Origin: Defluviicoccus sp.
GTDB taxonomy: Bacteria > Pseudomonadota > Alphaproteobacteria > MPNO01
Assembly: GCA_028820945.1 (NCBI GenBank)
Contig: JAPPHW010000097.1
Span: 1 to 12,419, forward strand
Length of the DNA: 12,419 nt
Direction: 5' to 3'
The translations under genes were made by a program, and so were the position numbers. The notes beneath the pieces were generated by a model. The model was given only the letters and a program-made list of their open reading frames with translations, was not told the DNA's origin and did not search any database. This document shows, in pieces, positions 6,728 to 12,419 of this stretch (its first letter is position 1; the number at the start of each line of letters is the position of its first letter).

Positions 6728-7708
6728 ATGGACGGCAAGATCGCGCTCGAAGAGCATTTCGCGATACAGGACACTTTGAGCGATTCCGCGGGCTACCTCC
6801 CGCAGAACACATGGGAGGAGTTGAGCGGCCGGCTGCTCGACCTCCACGACCGGCGGATCCGCGAGATGGACGCGCACGGGATCGAGATCATGATCCTGTC
6901 GCTCAACGCGCCCGCGGTGCAGGGAATCCACGACCGGGCCGAGGCCATCGCGATTGCCACCAAGGCAAACGACTTCCTCGCCGAGGAGATCGCCAAGCGC
7001 CCCGACCGGTTCCTCGGCTTCGCCGCGCTTCCGATGCAGGACCCCGACGCGGCGGCGCGGGAGCTGGAACGCTGCGTGAAGGAGCTCGGCTTCGTGGGCG
7101 CGAACGTGAACGGCTTTTCCCAGGTCGACGAGCCCGACACGGCGGTCTATTACGATCTTCCGCAATACCGGCCGTTCTGGAGCACGGTGGCCGCGCTCGA
7201 CGCGCCGTTCTATCTGCATCCGCGCAACCCGCTGCCCAGCATGGCGCAGATCTACGAAGGCCACCCCTGGCTGCTCGGCCCGACCTGGGCGTTCGGGCAG
7301 GAGACCGCCGTGCATTCGTTGCGGCTGATGGCGTCGGGCCTGTTCGACGAGCACCCGGGAATCCAGATCGTGCTCGGCCACATGGGCGAGGGCCTGCCTT
7401 TCAGCATCTGGCGCTGCGACAACCGCAACAGCTGGACCGAGGCGCCGCCCGCCTATCCGGCCAGGCGCAAGCTGGGCGAGTATCTGCAGGAGAACTTCCA
7501 CATCACGACCTCGGGCAATTTCCGCACGCAGAGCCTGATGGACACGATGCTGGAGGTGGGGTCGGACCGGATCATGTTCTCGGTCGACTGGCCGTTCGAG
7601 AACGTCGACTGCGCGGCCGAGTGGTTCGACGACGTGACGATCTCGGAGGCCGACCGGATCAAGATCGGCCGCACCAACGCGATGCGGCTGTTCAAGATCG
7701 AGGGGTGA
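6728..7708 (+). CDS. graF: Gamma-resorcylate (2,6-dihydroxybenzoate) decarboxylase-like amidohydrolase
   Basis: This 326-residue member of the amidohydrolase/ACMSD family acts by non-oxidative, metal-dependent decarboxylation of a hydroxybenzoate. The expected reaction is 2,6-dihydroxybenzoate to resorcinol and CO2. The characterised Rhizobium and Polaromonas enzymes (about 327 aa) bind metal through E8, H10, H164 and D287. All four occur here at exactly those numbers: LEEH 7-10, FYLHPRNP 161-168, FSVDWPF 284-290. H218 and E221 in GHMGEG and R229 match the catalytic and carboxylate-binding residues. Long stretches such as MILSLNAPAVQ and ITTSGNFRTQ fit the gamma-resorcylate branch better than LigW (5-carboxyvanillate) or 2,3-dihydroxybenzoate decarboxylases. 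Residue 23 is Tyr where I recall Phe in the Rhizobium enzyme, so substrate choice may differ. ATG 6728 is chosen from homology and the GAAGGGA site; a longer reading from 6473 overlaps the divergent monooxygenase gene. The family is secure; the exact substrate is likely but unproven. Confidence 0.85.
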   Translation: MDGKIALEEHFAIQDTLSDSAGYLPQNTWEELSGRLLDLHDRRIREMDAHGIEIMILSLNAPAVQGIHDRAEAIAIATKANDFLAEEIAKRPDRFLGFAALPMQDPDAAARELERCVKELGFVGANVNGFSQVDEPDTAVYYDLPQYRPFWSTVAALDAPFYLHPRNPLPSMAQIYEGHPWLLGPTWAFGQETAVHSLRLMASGLFDEHPGIQIVLGHMGEGLPFSIWRCDNRNSWTEAPPAYPARRKLGEYLQENFHITTSGNFRTQSLMDTMLEVGSDRIMFSVDWPFENVDCAAEWFDDVTISEADRIKIGRTNAMRLFKIEG

Positions 7709-7710
7709 GG

Positions 7711-7738
7711 CGGGGATCGGGCCTCAGCCCGTGCCCCG
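7711..7738. terminator. Intergenic hairpin between convergent decarboxylase and molybdenum hydroxylase genes
   Basis: CGGGG (7711-7715) pairs with CCCCG (7734-7738), and GGGC (7719-7722) pairs with GCCC (7727-7730) around a CTCA loop, with a symmetric 3x3 internal loop. It begins two bases after the decarboxylase stop (7706-7708) and covers the stop of the opposing gene (7724-7726). There is no T-run, so it may act as a structural transcription barrier or 3' mRNA protector rather than a classical terminator. Confidence 0.4.
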
Positions 7739-10021
7739 GATCGTGCGCCAGATACGCTCCGGCGTGAGCGGCATCTCGAGATGCGTCACGCCGTACTCGC
7801 GCAGCGCGTCGGTCGCCGCGCTCACCACGGCCGCCGTCGCGGGCGTGGTCCCGGCCTCGCCCGCGCCCTTGATGCCGAGCGGGTTGCCCTCGGTGGGAAT
7901 ATCGTTGAGCCGGCCTCCGAACGAAGGCAGGTCGTCGGCGCGCGGCAGGCAGTAATCCATGAACGAGCCGGAGAGCAGCTGCCCCGATTCCGGGTCGTAA
8001 ACGGTCCGTTCCACGATCGCCTGACCGATTCCCTGGGCGATCCCGCCATGGATCTGCCCCTCGACGATCATCGGATTGATGGCGCGGCCGACATCGTCGA
8101 CCGCCGCGTAGCGGACGACAGCGAGCTCCCCGGTCTCGGGATCGATCTCGACCTCGCAGGCCGCCGCCCCGTTCGGGTGCGCGTGGAGCCGGGTGGAAAT
8201 CTCTTCGGTCGCCGCCAGCGGCATCTCGGCGGCGACTTCGAACAATCCGATCGAGCGGTCGGTGCCGAGCACGGTGAAGCGGCCCTCGGTGTAACCGATG
8301 TCGGCGGCCGCCGCCTCCAGTAGCCGGGCGGCCTCCTCGCGCCCCCGTTCGACGATCCGCCGCGCGGCGCGATGGAGGATCGTGCCGCCCAGCCGCATCG
8401 ACCGGTCGGCATGGGACCCCGAGCCCGCCACCGCCTTGTCGGTGTCGCCGTAGACGATCTCGACCCGGTCGAAGGGGATTTCCAGCATCCCGGCGACGAC
8501 CTGGGCGAAGCTGGTCTCGTGCCCCTGGCCCGAAGCCTGGGTGCCGATGACCGCCTCGACCCTGCCGTCGGGACGCACGGCGACGTCGGTCCGCTCATAG
8601 GGCGCGGCGCCGGGCGATTCGAGATAGGTGACGACGCCGATCCCGGCCCGCCTGCCGCGGTCCCGGGCGGCGGCGCGGCGGGCGGGGAAGTCGTCCCAGT
8701 CGATTTCCCGCAGCACCGTGTCGAAATTCTCCCGGAACGCGCCGGAATCGTAGGTCAGGCCCAGCCCCGACGTGTACGGAATCGCGTCGCCTGCGATCAG
8801 ATTGCGCCGCCGGAGCTCCGCCCGGTCGATACCCGTGTCGTCGGCGGCGAGATCGATCATGCGTTCGATGACCTGGGTCACCTCGGGACGACCGGCGCCG
8901 CGATAGACCGAGACCGGGATCGTGTTGGCGAGCACGCCCCGCACCGCGACGTGCATCGCCGGTATGTCATAGGGCGGCCCGGCCATCTTCAGCAGGTTGG
9001 AAAGGACCGCAAACGAGATCGGGTACGCGCCGAGATTGCCGAGATATTCGATCCGCGCCGCCGTTATGCGGCCCTCGGCGTCGAACGCGAGCGCGCCCTC
9101 GGTGTGGATGTCGCGCGCGTGGTAGTCGGAGAGGAACGTATCGCTCCGGCTTCCGTGCCACTTGACCGGGCGGGCGCACCGCCGGGCCGCCCACAGCAGG
9201 AGCGGGTATTCGTTGCCGCAGGGCGAGCGGACGCCGAACCCGCCGCCGACATCGCCGGTGACGATCCTGACGCTGTCCGGCTCCACGGCGAGGGCTGTCG
9301 CGGTGGCGTGCTTGAACCGGTGGACGCCCTGGCTCGGCGCGTGCAGCGTGAAGCGCCCCGACTCCCGGTCGAACTCGCCGAGCGCGGATTTGGGCTCCAT
9401 CGGGCAGCCGTAAATGCGGTGATTGTGGAGCGCAACCCGAACGATCCGGTCTGCCGCGGCGAACGCTGCTTCGACAGCCTCGGCGTCTCCGGCTTCGGCG
9501 CGGAGGCAGACATTGTCCCGGTCCCAGACCTTTGGCGCGTCGGGTTCCGCCGCCGCCCGCGCGTCGATCGCCGCCGGGAGGGGCTCGTACGCGACCTCTA
9601 TGCGCTCCAGCGCGTCGTGCGCGGCCTCCCGCGTTTCCGCGACCGCGAGGGCGACGATCTCGCCGACGTGACGGACCCGGTCGGTCGCGATCGGCAGCGG
9701 CTCGGGCAGCGGCGACAGATGCTCGTCCGTAAGCCCGGGTTTGGAGGGGTCCAGATGATCGGCGGGGGTATGGTACTGGAGAAGACCCGTAAGCCCGTCC
9801 GCCGTGTAGTCGTGCCCGGTCAGAACGGCCAGCACGCCGGGAGTCGAGGCGGCGTCGGACGTGTCGATTCGAAGTATCCGGGCATGCGCGTGCGGCGAGC
9901 GCAGAAATGCGGCGTATGCCTGGCCGGGCGCGTTGAAATCGTCGCTGAACCGCCCACGGCCGGTGAGCAGCCGGCGGTCCTCCTTTCGCGGTATGCGTTC
10001 GCCGATCGGCTTGGGTGCCAA
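7724..10021 (-). CDS. Xanthine dehydrogenase family molybdopterin-binding (large) subunit, CoxL/aldehyde oxidase-like
   Basis: This 765-residue molybdenum hydroxylase large subunit belongs to a family that hydroxylates N-heterocycles, aldehydes or aromatic carbons using water. The N-terminal IGERIPRKEDRRLLTGRGRF (6-25) is the usual opening. TGDVGGGFG (255-263) and GQGHETSFAQVVAG (498-511) contact the molybdopterin cofactor, and KGAGEAGTTPA (718-728) carries the catalytic glutamate E722. The loop VYRGAGRPE (372-380) lacks the AYRCSFR motif of true form I CO dehydrogenase, so CO oxidation is unlikely. The start is a TTG at 10021 directly after a GGAGGAGGAGGA ribosome site; the next ATG, near residue 208, would remove a conserved domain. 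It ends the rhodanese-LLM operon (24-bp gap). The 2Fe-2S and FAD subunits normally encoded alongside are absent from the window, and they are not fused to this protein. The substrate is unknown; a pathway intermediate is inferred. Confidence 0.9.
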   Translation of the reverse strand: MAPKPIGERIPRKEDRRLLTGRGRFSDDFNAPGQAYAAFLRSPHAHARILRIDTSDAASTPGVLAVLTGHDYTADGLTGLLQYHTPADHLDPSKPGLTDEHLSPLPEPLPIATDRVRHVGEIVALAVAETREAAHDALERIEVAYEPLPAAIDARAAAEPDAPKVWDRDNVCLRAEAGDAEAVEAAFAAADRIVRVALHNHRIYGCPMEPKSALGEFDRESGRFTLHAPSQGVHRFKHATATALAVEPDSVRIVTGDVGGGFGVRSPCGNEYPLLLWAARRCARPVKWHGSRSDTFLSDYHARDIHTEGALAFDAEGRITAARIEYLGNLGAYPISFAVLSNLLKMAGPPYDIPAMHVAVRGVLANTIPVSVYRGAGRPEVTQVIERMIDLAADDTGIDRAELRRRNLIAGDAIPYTSGLGLTYDSGAFRENFDTVLREIDWDDFPARRAAARDRGRRAGIGVVTYLESPGAAPYERTDVAVRPDGRVEAVIGTQASGQGHETSFAQVVAGMLEIPFDRVEIVYGDTDKAVAGSGSHADRSMRLGGTILHRAARRIVERGREEAARLLEAAAADIGYTEGRFTVLGTDRSIGLFEVAAEMPLAATEEISTRLHAHPNGAAACEVEIDPETGELAVVRYAAVDDVGRAINPMIVEGQIHGGIAQGIGQAIVERTVYDPESGQLLSGSFMDYCLPRADDLPSFGGRLNDIPTEGNPLGIKGAGEAGTTPATAAVVSAATDALREYGVTHLEMPLTPERIWRTIRGTG

Positions 10022-10033
10022 TCCTCCTCCTCC
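10022..10033 (-). promoter_or_regulatory. Ribosome binding site fixing a TTG start
   Basis: On the minus strand GGAGGAGGAGGA abuts a TTG start at 10021. It is a repeated anti-16S match, which decides the start because no ATG or better-placed start exists before the conserved N-terminal motif. Confidence 0.7.
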
Positions 10034-10045
10034 AGCGGTCCGCCC

Positions 10046-11122
10046 TCAGGCCGCCACCGTCTCCGCCGGGACGACATCGCGCAACTGCGGGACCACGTGC
10101 TCCATGAACAGCCGCATCGAGCGTTCGCGGTGCGCGCGCGTCGCCCAGTCCTTTCCGGTCACGATCAGGAACGTGCCGAAGCCGCCGGACTCGTCGTGGA
10201 ACCGCCTGATCTTCTCCGCCACCGAGTCGGGTTCGCCGAGCAGGTAGAACTCCGCTTCGACGAGCGCCTCGATGCCGCGCTCGTCGTTGGGAACGCGGAG
10301 GTCGTAGAACTTTTCCAGCATCTTGAGGAAGCCGCGCTCCGCCTGGAAGCCGATCTCGTGGGTCACCGCCGGACGTAAGTCCTCGATCGCCTGTTTTTCG
10401 CTATCGGCGATATAGACGATCCGTGACGCGGTGATGTTGCGGCGCGGGTCCTTTACGCCGGCCGCGTGCGCCGCCGCCGCGTAGAGGTCGGCCTTGGGCT
10501 TGAGCCGGCCGGCCGACTCGAGAAAGGCGGAGATCAGCGTGTAGCCGCGCTCGCCCGCGATGCGGATCATCGGCTCGGAGTCGGTCGCCGTCGCCATCGG
10601 CATCTGCCGTCCTGCGAAGGGCTTGGGCAGCGCGACGACACCCTTGCCCCGCCAGTGCTCGCCGTCCCAGTCGAACGGCTCGTCGCTCGCCCAGCATTTC
10701 AGGACGAAGTCGAGCGCTTCGTTGAGGCGGTCGTGGCGGTCCTCGAAGCTCAGCCCGCGCTCCTCCGAGAAGAGCGGCAGCGGAAAGCCGGAACCGAAGC
10801 CGAAAATGTAGCGCCCGCCGGTCAGATGGTCCGTCACGGCGGATTGGATGGCGACGTCCACCGGGTGATGCAGATGGATCAGCTTGACCGCCGCGCCGAA
10901 GCGGATCCGGCTGGTGAGCCCGGCGGCCTTGCACATCATCAGGTCGGGCGCGGGGATGGTGTCGATGCGGTCGATGTAGGGCCGCTCGCCATGGTGCTCG
11001 CTGATATAGGCGTCGCGGAAACCGAGCCTGTCCGCGAGGACGATCTCGTGGATGTCTTCCTCGTAGGTCCGGGCGGCGCTGGTGTGCGGCCGGATGCCGT
11101 TGGAAAAGATGCCGAATTCCAT
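10046..11122 (-). CDS. LLM class (luciferase-like) flavin-dependent oxidoreductase
   Basis: This 358-residue bacterial luciferase-like monooxygenase fold is a TIM barrel that uses reduced FMN (or F420 in some groups). Members oxidise sulfonates, ketones, terpenes, chelators and other compounds with O2. Seen: N-terminal MEFGIFSNGIRP; the barrel motif DAYISEHHGE at 37-46, with the H43-H44 pair common near the flavin; LIHLHHPVDVAIQSAVTDHL at 81-100 and TGGRYIFGFGSGF at 101-113, classic for the superfamily; and a C-terminal GEPDSVAEKIRRFHDESGGFGTFLI flavin-phosphate region. Length is normal. The ATG at 11122 is the homologous start, with only a weak purine stretch upstream. It lies 20 bp after the rhodanese gene and 24 bp before the molybdenum hydroxylase gene, so one transcript is likely. 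The flavin reductase must be encoded elsewhere. The specific substrate cannot be read from the sequence. Confidence 0.9.
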   Translation of the reverse strand: MEFGIFSNGIRPHTSAARTYEEDIHEIVLADRLGFRDAYISEHHGERPYIDRIDTIPAPDLMMCKAAGLTSRIRFGAAVKLIHLHHPVDVAIQSAVTDHLTGGRYIFGFGSGFPLPLFSEERGLSFEDRHDRLNEALDFVLKCWASDEPFDWDGEHWRGKGVVALPKPFAGRQMPMATATDSEPMIRIAGERGYTLISAFLESAGRLKPKADLYAAAAHAAGVKDPRRNITASRIVYIADSEKQAIEDLRPAVTHEIGFQAERGFLKMLEKFYDLRVPNDERGIEALVEAEFYLLGEPDSVAEKIRRFHDESGGFGTFLIVTGKDWATRAHRERSMRLFMEHVVPQLRDVVPAETVAA

Positions 11123-11142
11123 GCTCGTGCCCCCGGTCCCGC

Positions 11143-11544
11143 TCAGCTCTTCGGCGGGTCGATCGGCCCGCCCGCGTCGATCCAGGCCTGGATTCCGCCG
11201 CCCAGATGCGCCACCTGCCGGAGCCCCATGTCATCGGCGGTCTTCGCGGCCAACGCCGACCGCCAGGCGCCCGCGCAGTAGAACACGAAGGTTGTGTCCT
11301 CGGCGAAGAAGGGCTTGTGATAGGGGCTCTCGGGATCGATCCAGAATTCGAGCATGCCGCGCGGAACGTGGCGCGCGCCCGCGATCCGGCCGGTCTTGGC
11401 GAGCTCCCGGATATCGCGGAGGTCGACGAACACGACGTCCCCGCGCCCGTGCATCCCGAGCGCCTCGTCGACCTCGACCTTGCGGACCTGGGCATCGGCC
11501 TCGGCGACCATCGCCATGACGGATTTGCGGATGTTCTGGGGCAT
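11143..11544 (-). CDS. Single-domain rhodanese-like sulfurtransferase
   Basis: This 133-residue cytoplasmic protein has one rhodanese domain, which moves sulfane sulfur via a cysteine persulfide. Seen: VVFVDLRDIRELAKTGRIAGARHVP at 37-61, the usual DxR...GxIxGAxHxP pattern; a catalytic loop FYCAGAWRS (88-96) with the active cysteine C90 intact; and LGGGIQAWIDAGGP (114-127) at the C-terminus. The helical N-terminus (residues 1-30) matches a widespread alphaproteobacterial subgroup. The ATG at 11544 with GGGAGA upstream is preferred over an upstream reading from 11700, which overlaps the divergent SDR start. It is the first gene of a three-gene operon with the LLM oxidoreductase and the molybdenum hydroxylase large subunit. 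Molybdenum hydroxylases need a terminal sulfido ligand, so a sulfur-supply role is conceivable, but this is inference; XdhC and cysteine desulfurases are the established route. Confidence 0.92.
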   Translation of the reverse strand: MPQNIRKSVMAMVAEADAQVRKVEVDEALGMHGRGDVVFVDLRDIRELAKTGRIAGARHVPRGMLEFWIDPESPYHKPFFAEDTTFVFYCAGAWRSALAAKTADDMGLRQVAHLGGGIQAWIDAGGPIDPPKS

Positions 11545-11685
11545 CGTCGGGTTTCTCCCGGGTGGCCGGTTTCGGCGCACTTTGGTCGCGCGCCCCCGCT
11601 CTGTCCACCGGCGGCGCGCATTGCCCGCGGCCCGTGCGATAGCTAGACAGGAACCCGGCCGCGAGAATCGAAGAGGAACCGAACC
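11545..11685. promoter_or_regulatory. Divergent control region between rhodanese operon and SDR gene
   Basis: This 141-bp gap separates two divergent genes. A weak sigma-70-like promoter toward the SDR is TTGCCC (11621-11626), 17 bp, TAGACA (11644-11649), with the SDR ribosome site AGAGGA at 11672-11677. I found no convincing box toward the rhodanese and no long inverted repeat. Confidence 0.3.
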
Positions 11686-12419
11686 ATGCCCCCGCCCCAC
11701 AGGGTCGCGCTGGTCACCGGCGCCGGAACGGGAGTCGGACGCGCGGCGGCGCTGGCGCTACACCGGACCGGTCACGCGGTCGTCCTCGCGGGCCGCCGCA
11801 AGGCGCTGCTCGAGGAAACCGCCGCGATGGCCGGACCGGACGGCCCGCCGATGCTGGCGGTGACCTGCGATCTCGCGGAACCGGACCGGATCCGCGCGCT
11901 CTTCGCGCAAACGGAGGAGGCGTTCGGGCGGCTCGACCTCCTCTTCAACAACGCCGGCATGAGCCCGCCCGCCACGCCGACGGAGGATCTTTCGCTCGCC
12001 GACTGGCAACGGGCGGTCGACGTGAACCTCACCGCTGCCTTCCTCTGCGCGCGGGAAGCCATCCGGATGATGAAGCGCCAGACACCGAAAGGCGGGCGGA
12101 TCGTCAATAACGGCTCGATCGCGGCCCATGCGCCGAGGCCGAACACGGTCGCCTACACCGCGACGAAGCATGCGATCACCGGGCTCACCAGGAGTCTCGC
12201 CCTCGATGGGCGCGCGCACGACATCGCCTGCAGTCAGATCGATATCGGCAATGCGGAGACGCCGATGACGGAAAGGATGAAGGCGGGCATACCGCAGCCG
12301 GACGGACGGGTGGTGGCGGAACCGGTCTTCGACGTCGATCACGTGGGCGACGCGGTGGCCCGGATCGCCGACATGCCGCTCGATGCGAACGTGCTCTTCA
12401 TGACGATCATGGCGACGAA
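11686..12419 (+). CDS. SDR family NAD(P)-dependent oxidoreductase (3' end cut by window edge)
   Basis: This classical short-chain dehydrogenase has 244 residues visible. It oxidises an alcohol or reduces a ketone with NAD(P). Seen: TGAGTGVG (11-18) cofactor-binding glycine motif; CDLAE at 61-65; NNAG (88-91); N114; catalytic S144, Y157 and K161 (YTATK); and the tail [10 protein letters not shown]. In related proteins this tail is followed by about eight to ten residues ending near MPFxGRG, so the gene is almost complete. R37 and R38 after the second beta strand (AGRRK) hint at NADP preference. ATG 11686 is preceded by AGAGGA at a good distance. It diverges from the rhodanese-LLM-molybdenum hydroxylase operon with 141 bp between starts, so shared control is possible. 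The substrate is unknown. The stop codon lies outside the window, so intactness cannot be confirmed. Confidence 0.92.
   Translation, partial: MPPPHRVALVTGAGTGVGRAAALALHRTGHAVVLAGRRKALLEETAAMAGPDGPPMLAVTCDLAEPDRIRALFAQTEEAFGRLDLLFNNAGMSPPATPTEDLSLADWQRAVDVNLTAAFLCAREAIRMMKRQTPKGGRIVNNGSIAAHAPRPNTVAYTATKHAITGLTRSLALDGRAHDIACSQIDIGNAETPMTERMKAGIPQPDGRVVAEPVFDVDHVGDAVARIADMPLDANVLFMTIMAT

Noticed and set aside
6728..7708. LigW 5-carboxyvanillate decarboxylase or ACMSD
   Set aside because: Length, residue numbering of the metal ligands and local motifs fit gamma-resorcylate decarboxylase better.
2110..7767. A 1885-codon open frame on the plus strand
   Set aside because: It is antisense to the CmcJ, FadH and hydroxylase genes and overlaps the BASS and decarboxylase genes out of frame. 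Its product is Arg/Pro/Gly/Asp-rich with no domain. Long shadow frames are expected opposite GC-rich genes.
7724..10021. Form I carbon monoxide dehydrogenase (CoxL)
   Set aside because: The AYRCSFR active-site loop is replaced by VYRGAGRPE and no CoxS or CoxM is present.
8372..10378. A 668-codon open frame on the plus strand
   Set aside because: It is antisense to the molybdenum hydroxylase, whose motifs are complete, and shows no family features of its own.
10401..11621. A 406-codon open frame on the minus strand across the rhodanese and LLM genes
   Set aside because: It is an out-of-frame shadow of two well-supported genes, with Arg-rich composition.
1437..12419. Second copy of the tRNA-Val 3' end as an attachment repeat
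   Set aside because: Reading through the window I saw no other copy of the T-arm to CCA sequence and no integrase gene.
1..12419. CRISPR arrays, insertion sequences, tandem repeats, phage genes
   Set aside because: No spaced direct repeats, terminal inverted repeats with transposase, or phage-like genes were found.

Overview
The window is GC-rich DNA with twelve protein genes and one tRNA. It most resembles an alphaproteobacterium: the GlmU and DUF3108 sequences, the weak promoters, the SDR of the type ending in TIMAT and the mix of catabolic families all fit. That placement is an inference from protein style, not a phylogeny. Coding density is high. No gap exceeds about 145 bp, and no transposase, integrase, CRISPR array or rRNA was seen.

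Left edge (1-1458) is housekeeping sequence. It holds the start of glmU (minus strand, cut by the window edge), a secreted DUF3108 protein upstream of it on the same strand, and a tRNA-Val(CAC) on the plus strand with its own near-consensus promoter. From the tRNA rightwards the content turns catabolic. A CmcJ/NvfI-type non-haem iron oxygenase (minus) runs into the tRNA and overlaps its last 22 bases. A bile acid:Na+ symporter-family transporter (plus) diverges from it. The transporter converges on a FadH-type flavin/iron-sulfur reductase (minus), and the two genes share a CTAG stop overlap inside a hairpin. Upstream of the reductase, probably in the same operon, is the oxygenase component of a two-component (class D) flavin monooxygenase. 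A decarboxylase whose metal ligands match gamma-resorcylate (2,6-dihydroxybenzoate) decarboxylase diverges from the monooxygenase.

Right part (7724-11544) is a tight minus-strand operon: a rhodanese, a luciferase-like flavin oxidoreductase and a molybdenum hydroxylase large subunit, with gaps of 20 and 24 bp. No small or medium molybdenum hydroxylase subunit is in view. An SDR dehydrogenase (plus), cut a few residues before its end, diverges from this operon.

Working model (inference): the BASS protein imports an organic acid, the decarboxylase removes CO2 from a dihydroxybenzoate-type ring, and the monooxygenase hydroxylates the phenol formed, as in the known gra/tsd gamma-resorcylate route. 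The usual later genes (hydroxyquinol dioxygenase, maleylacetate reductase, flavin reductase) are absent from the window. A FadH-type ene-reductase, a CmcJ-type oxygenase, an LLM oxidoreductase, a molybdenum hydroxylase and an SDR stand in their place. This may be a variant or uncharacterised aromatic or polyketide-like degradation pathway. No regulator gene is visible; the likely control points are the three divergent intergenic regions.
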